From positions 310,001 to 374,000 of the forward strand of contig NZ_JASJOR010000004.1 in NCBI RefSeq assembly GCF_030068545.1: a stretch of DNA of 64,000 nucleotides. The letters run 5' to 3'. A program made the translations under genes and the position numbers. The notes beneath the pieces are model-generated. The model ran no database searches and was not told where the DNA came from. It saw only the letters and a program-made list of their open reading frames with translations. This document shows positions 63,827 through 64,000 of this stretch, piece after piece (within the stretch, counting starts at the first letter, position 1; each line of letters begins with the position of its first letter). The DNA is from Xanthocytophaga flava (GTDB taxonomy: Bacteria; Bacteroidota; Bacteroidia; Cytophagales; 172606-1).

Positions 63827-64000
63827 CAGAGGATTCTGATTATAATAAGAATAAACGCTAATAGATTAACTTTCATCAAATCACCTTGAGAGCATAAAAT
63901 ACGGAAAGTTGGTTTTAATCCCTTAACTTGGTCTATTCATAGTGTAACTATAAACTTACAAGTACAAGTTACAATTCTGCCTGCTCTGTTTTAGGGGTTC

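Noticed and set aside
1..64000. tRNA, rRNA, insertion sequences or prophage
   Set aside because: Scanned intergenic regions by eye and found no cloverleaf-like, rRNA-like, transposase or phage sequence; a short RNA gene could still have been missed.

Overview
The window looks like a chromosomal segment of a free-living Bacteroidota bacterium, most likely order Cytophagales. Evidence: an AT-rich genome with little Shine-Dalgarno signal; promoters of the Bacteroidota type (TTTG, about 20 bp, TAnnTTTG; clearest before rpsF); a SusC/SusD pair; GSCFA, DUF4142, DUF5686 and DUF3667 proteins; MacB/FtsX-type permeases without an ATPase gene beside them; and large PAS-rich histidine kinases with SHN/SHD-type H-boxes. 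I found no rRNA, tRNA, insertion sequence, prophage or CRISPR array. The species cannot be named from the sequence alone.

Layout. 1-4.7 kb: two ABC-type permeases (the first cut by the window edge). 4.7-7 kb (-): three-gene envelope operon (lipoprotein and two predicted outer-membrane barrels). 7.1-17.9 kb: GMC oxidoreductase, DUF4142 lipoprotein, a GH43-like secreted glycosidase (-), a SanA/YdcF-like protein, a DUF5686 outer-membrane protein, threonylcarbamoyl-AMP synthase and phosphoglycerate kinase. 18-20.9 kb (-): lipoprotein, membrane J-domain protein, mnmA. 21.2-29.9 kb (+): a catalytically degenerate TrpF-like protein, TPR and small lipoproteins, surE, a coiled-coil membrane protein, the rpsF-rpsR-rplI operon, a GSCFA protein and an outer-membrane barrel. 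30-37.2 kb (-): a signalling operon of an RsbQ-like alpha/beta hydrolase, a 1499-residue multi-PAS histidine kinase and a receiver-PAS-histidine kinase. 37.9-52.5 kb (-): a polysaccharide-utilisation-type locus. 53.3-63.5 kb: hypothetical proteins, a TonB-dependent receptor, a six-hairpin glycosidase-like protein, an AraC regulator with a membrane domain, and a protein with two HExxH metallopeptidase motifs. 63.5-63.9 kb: a non-coding array of 18-bp palindromes repeated in exact 28-bp register.

How the genes may work together. The 38-52.5 kb locus reads LacI regulator, SusC, SusD, myo-inositol oxygenase, HGSNAT/NagX-like transmembrane acetyltransferase, GH89 alpha-N-acetylglucosaminidase, atypical GH28, acid-phosphatase-like metallophosphoesterase, second atypical GH28. 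A consistent reading (inference) is uptake and stepwise dismantling of an inositol-containing glycan carrying alpha-glucosamine, perhaps the headgroup of plant glycosyl inositol phosphorylceramides or a GPI-like glycan: acetylate GlcN, remove alpha-GlcNAc, remove a uronic acid, remove phosphate, then oxidise the released myo-inositol to glucuronate. The RsbQ-kinase operon suggests a small-molecule signalling route in which a hydrolase makes or delivers a ligand to PAS domains of a histidine kinase instead of to the RsbP phosphatase known from Bacillus. The palindrome array at the right edge has no obvious known counterpart.
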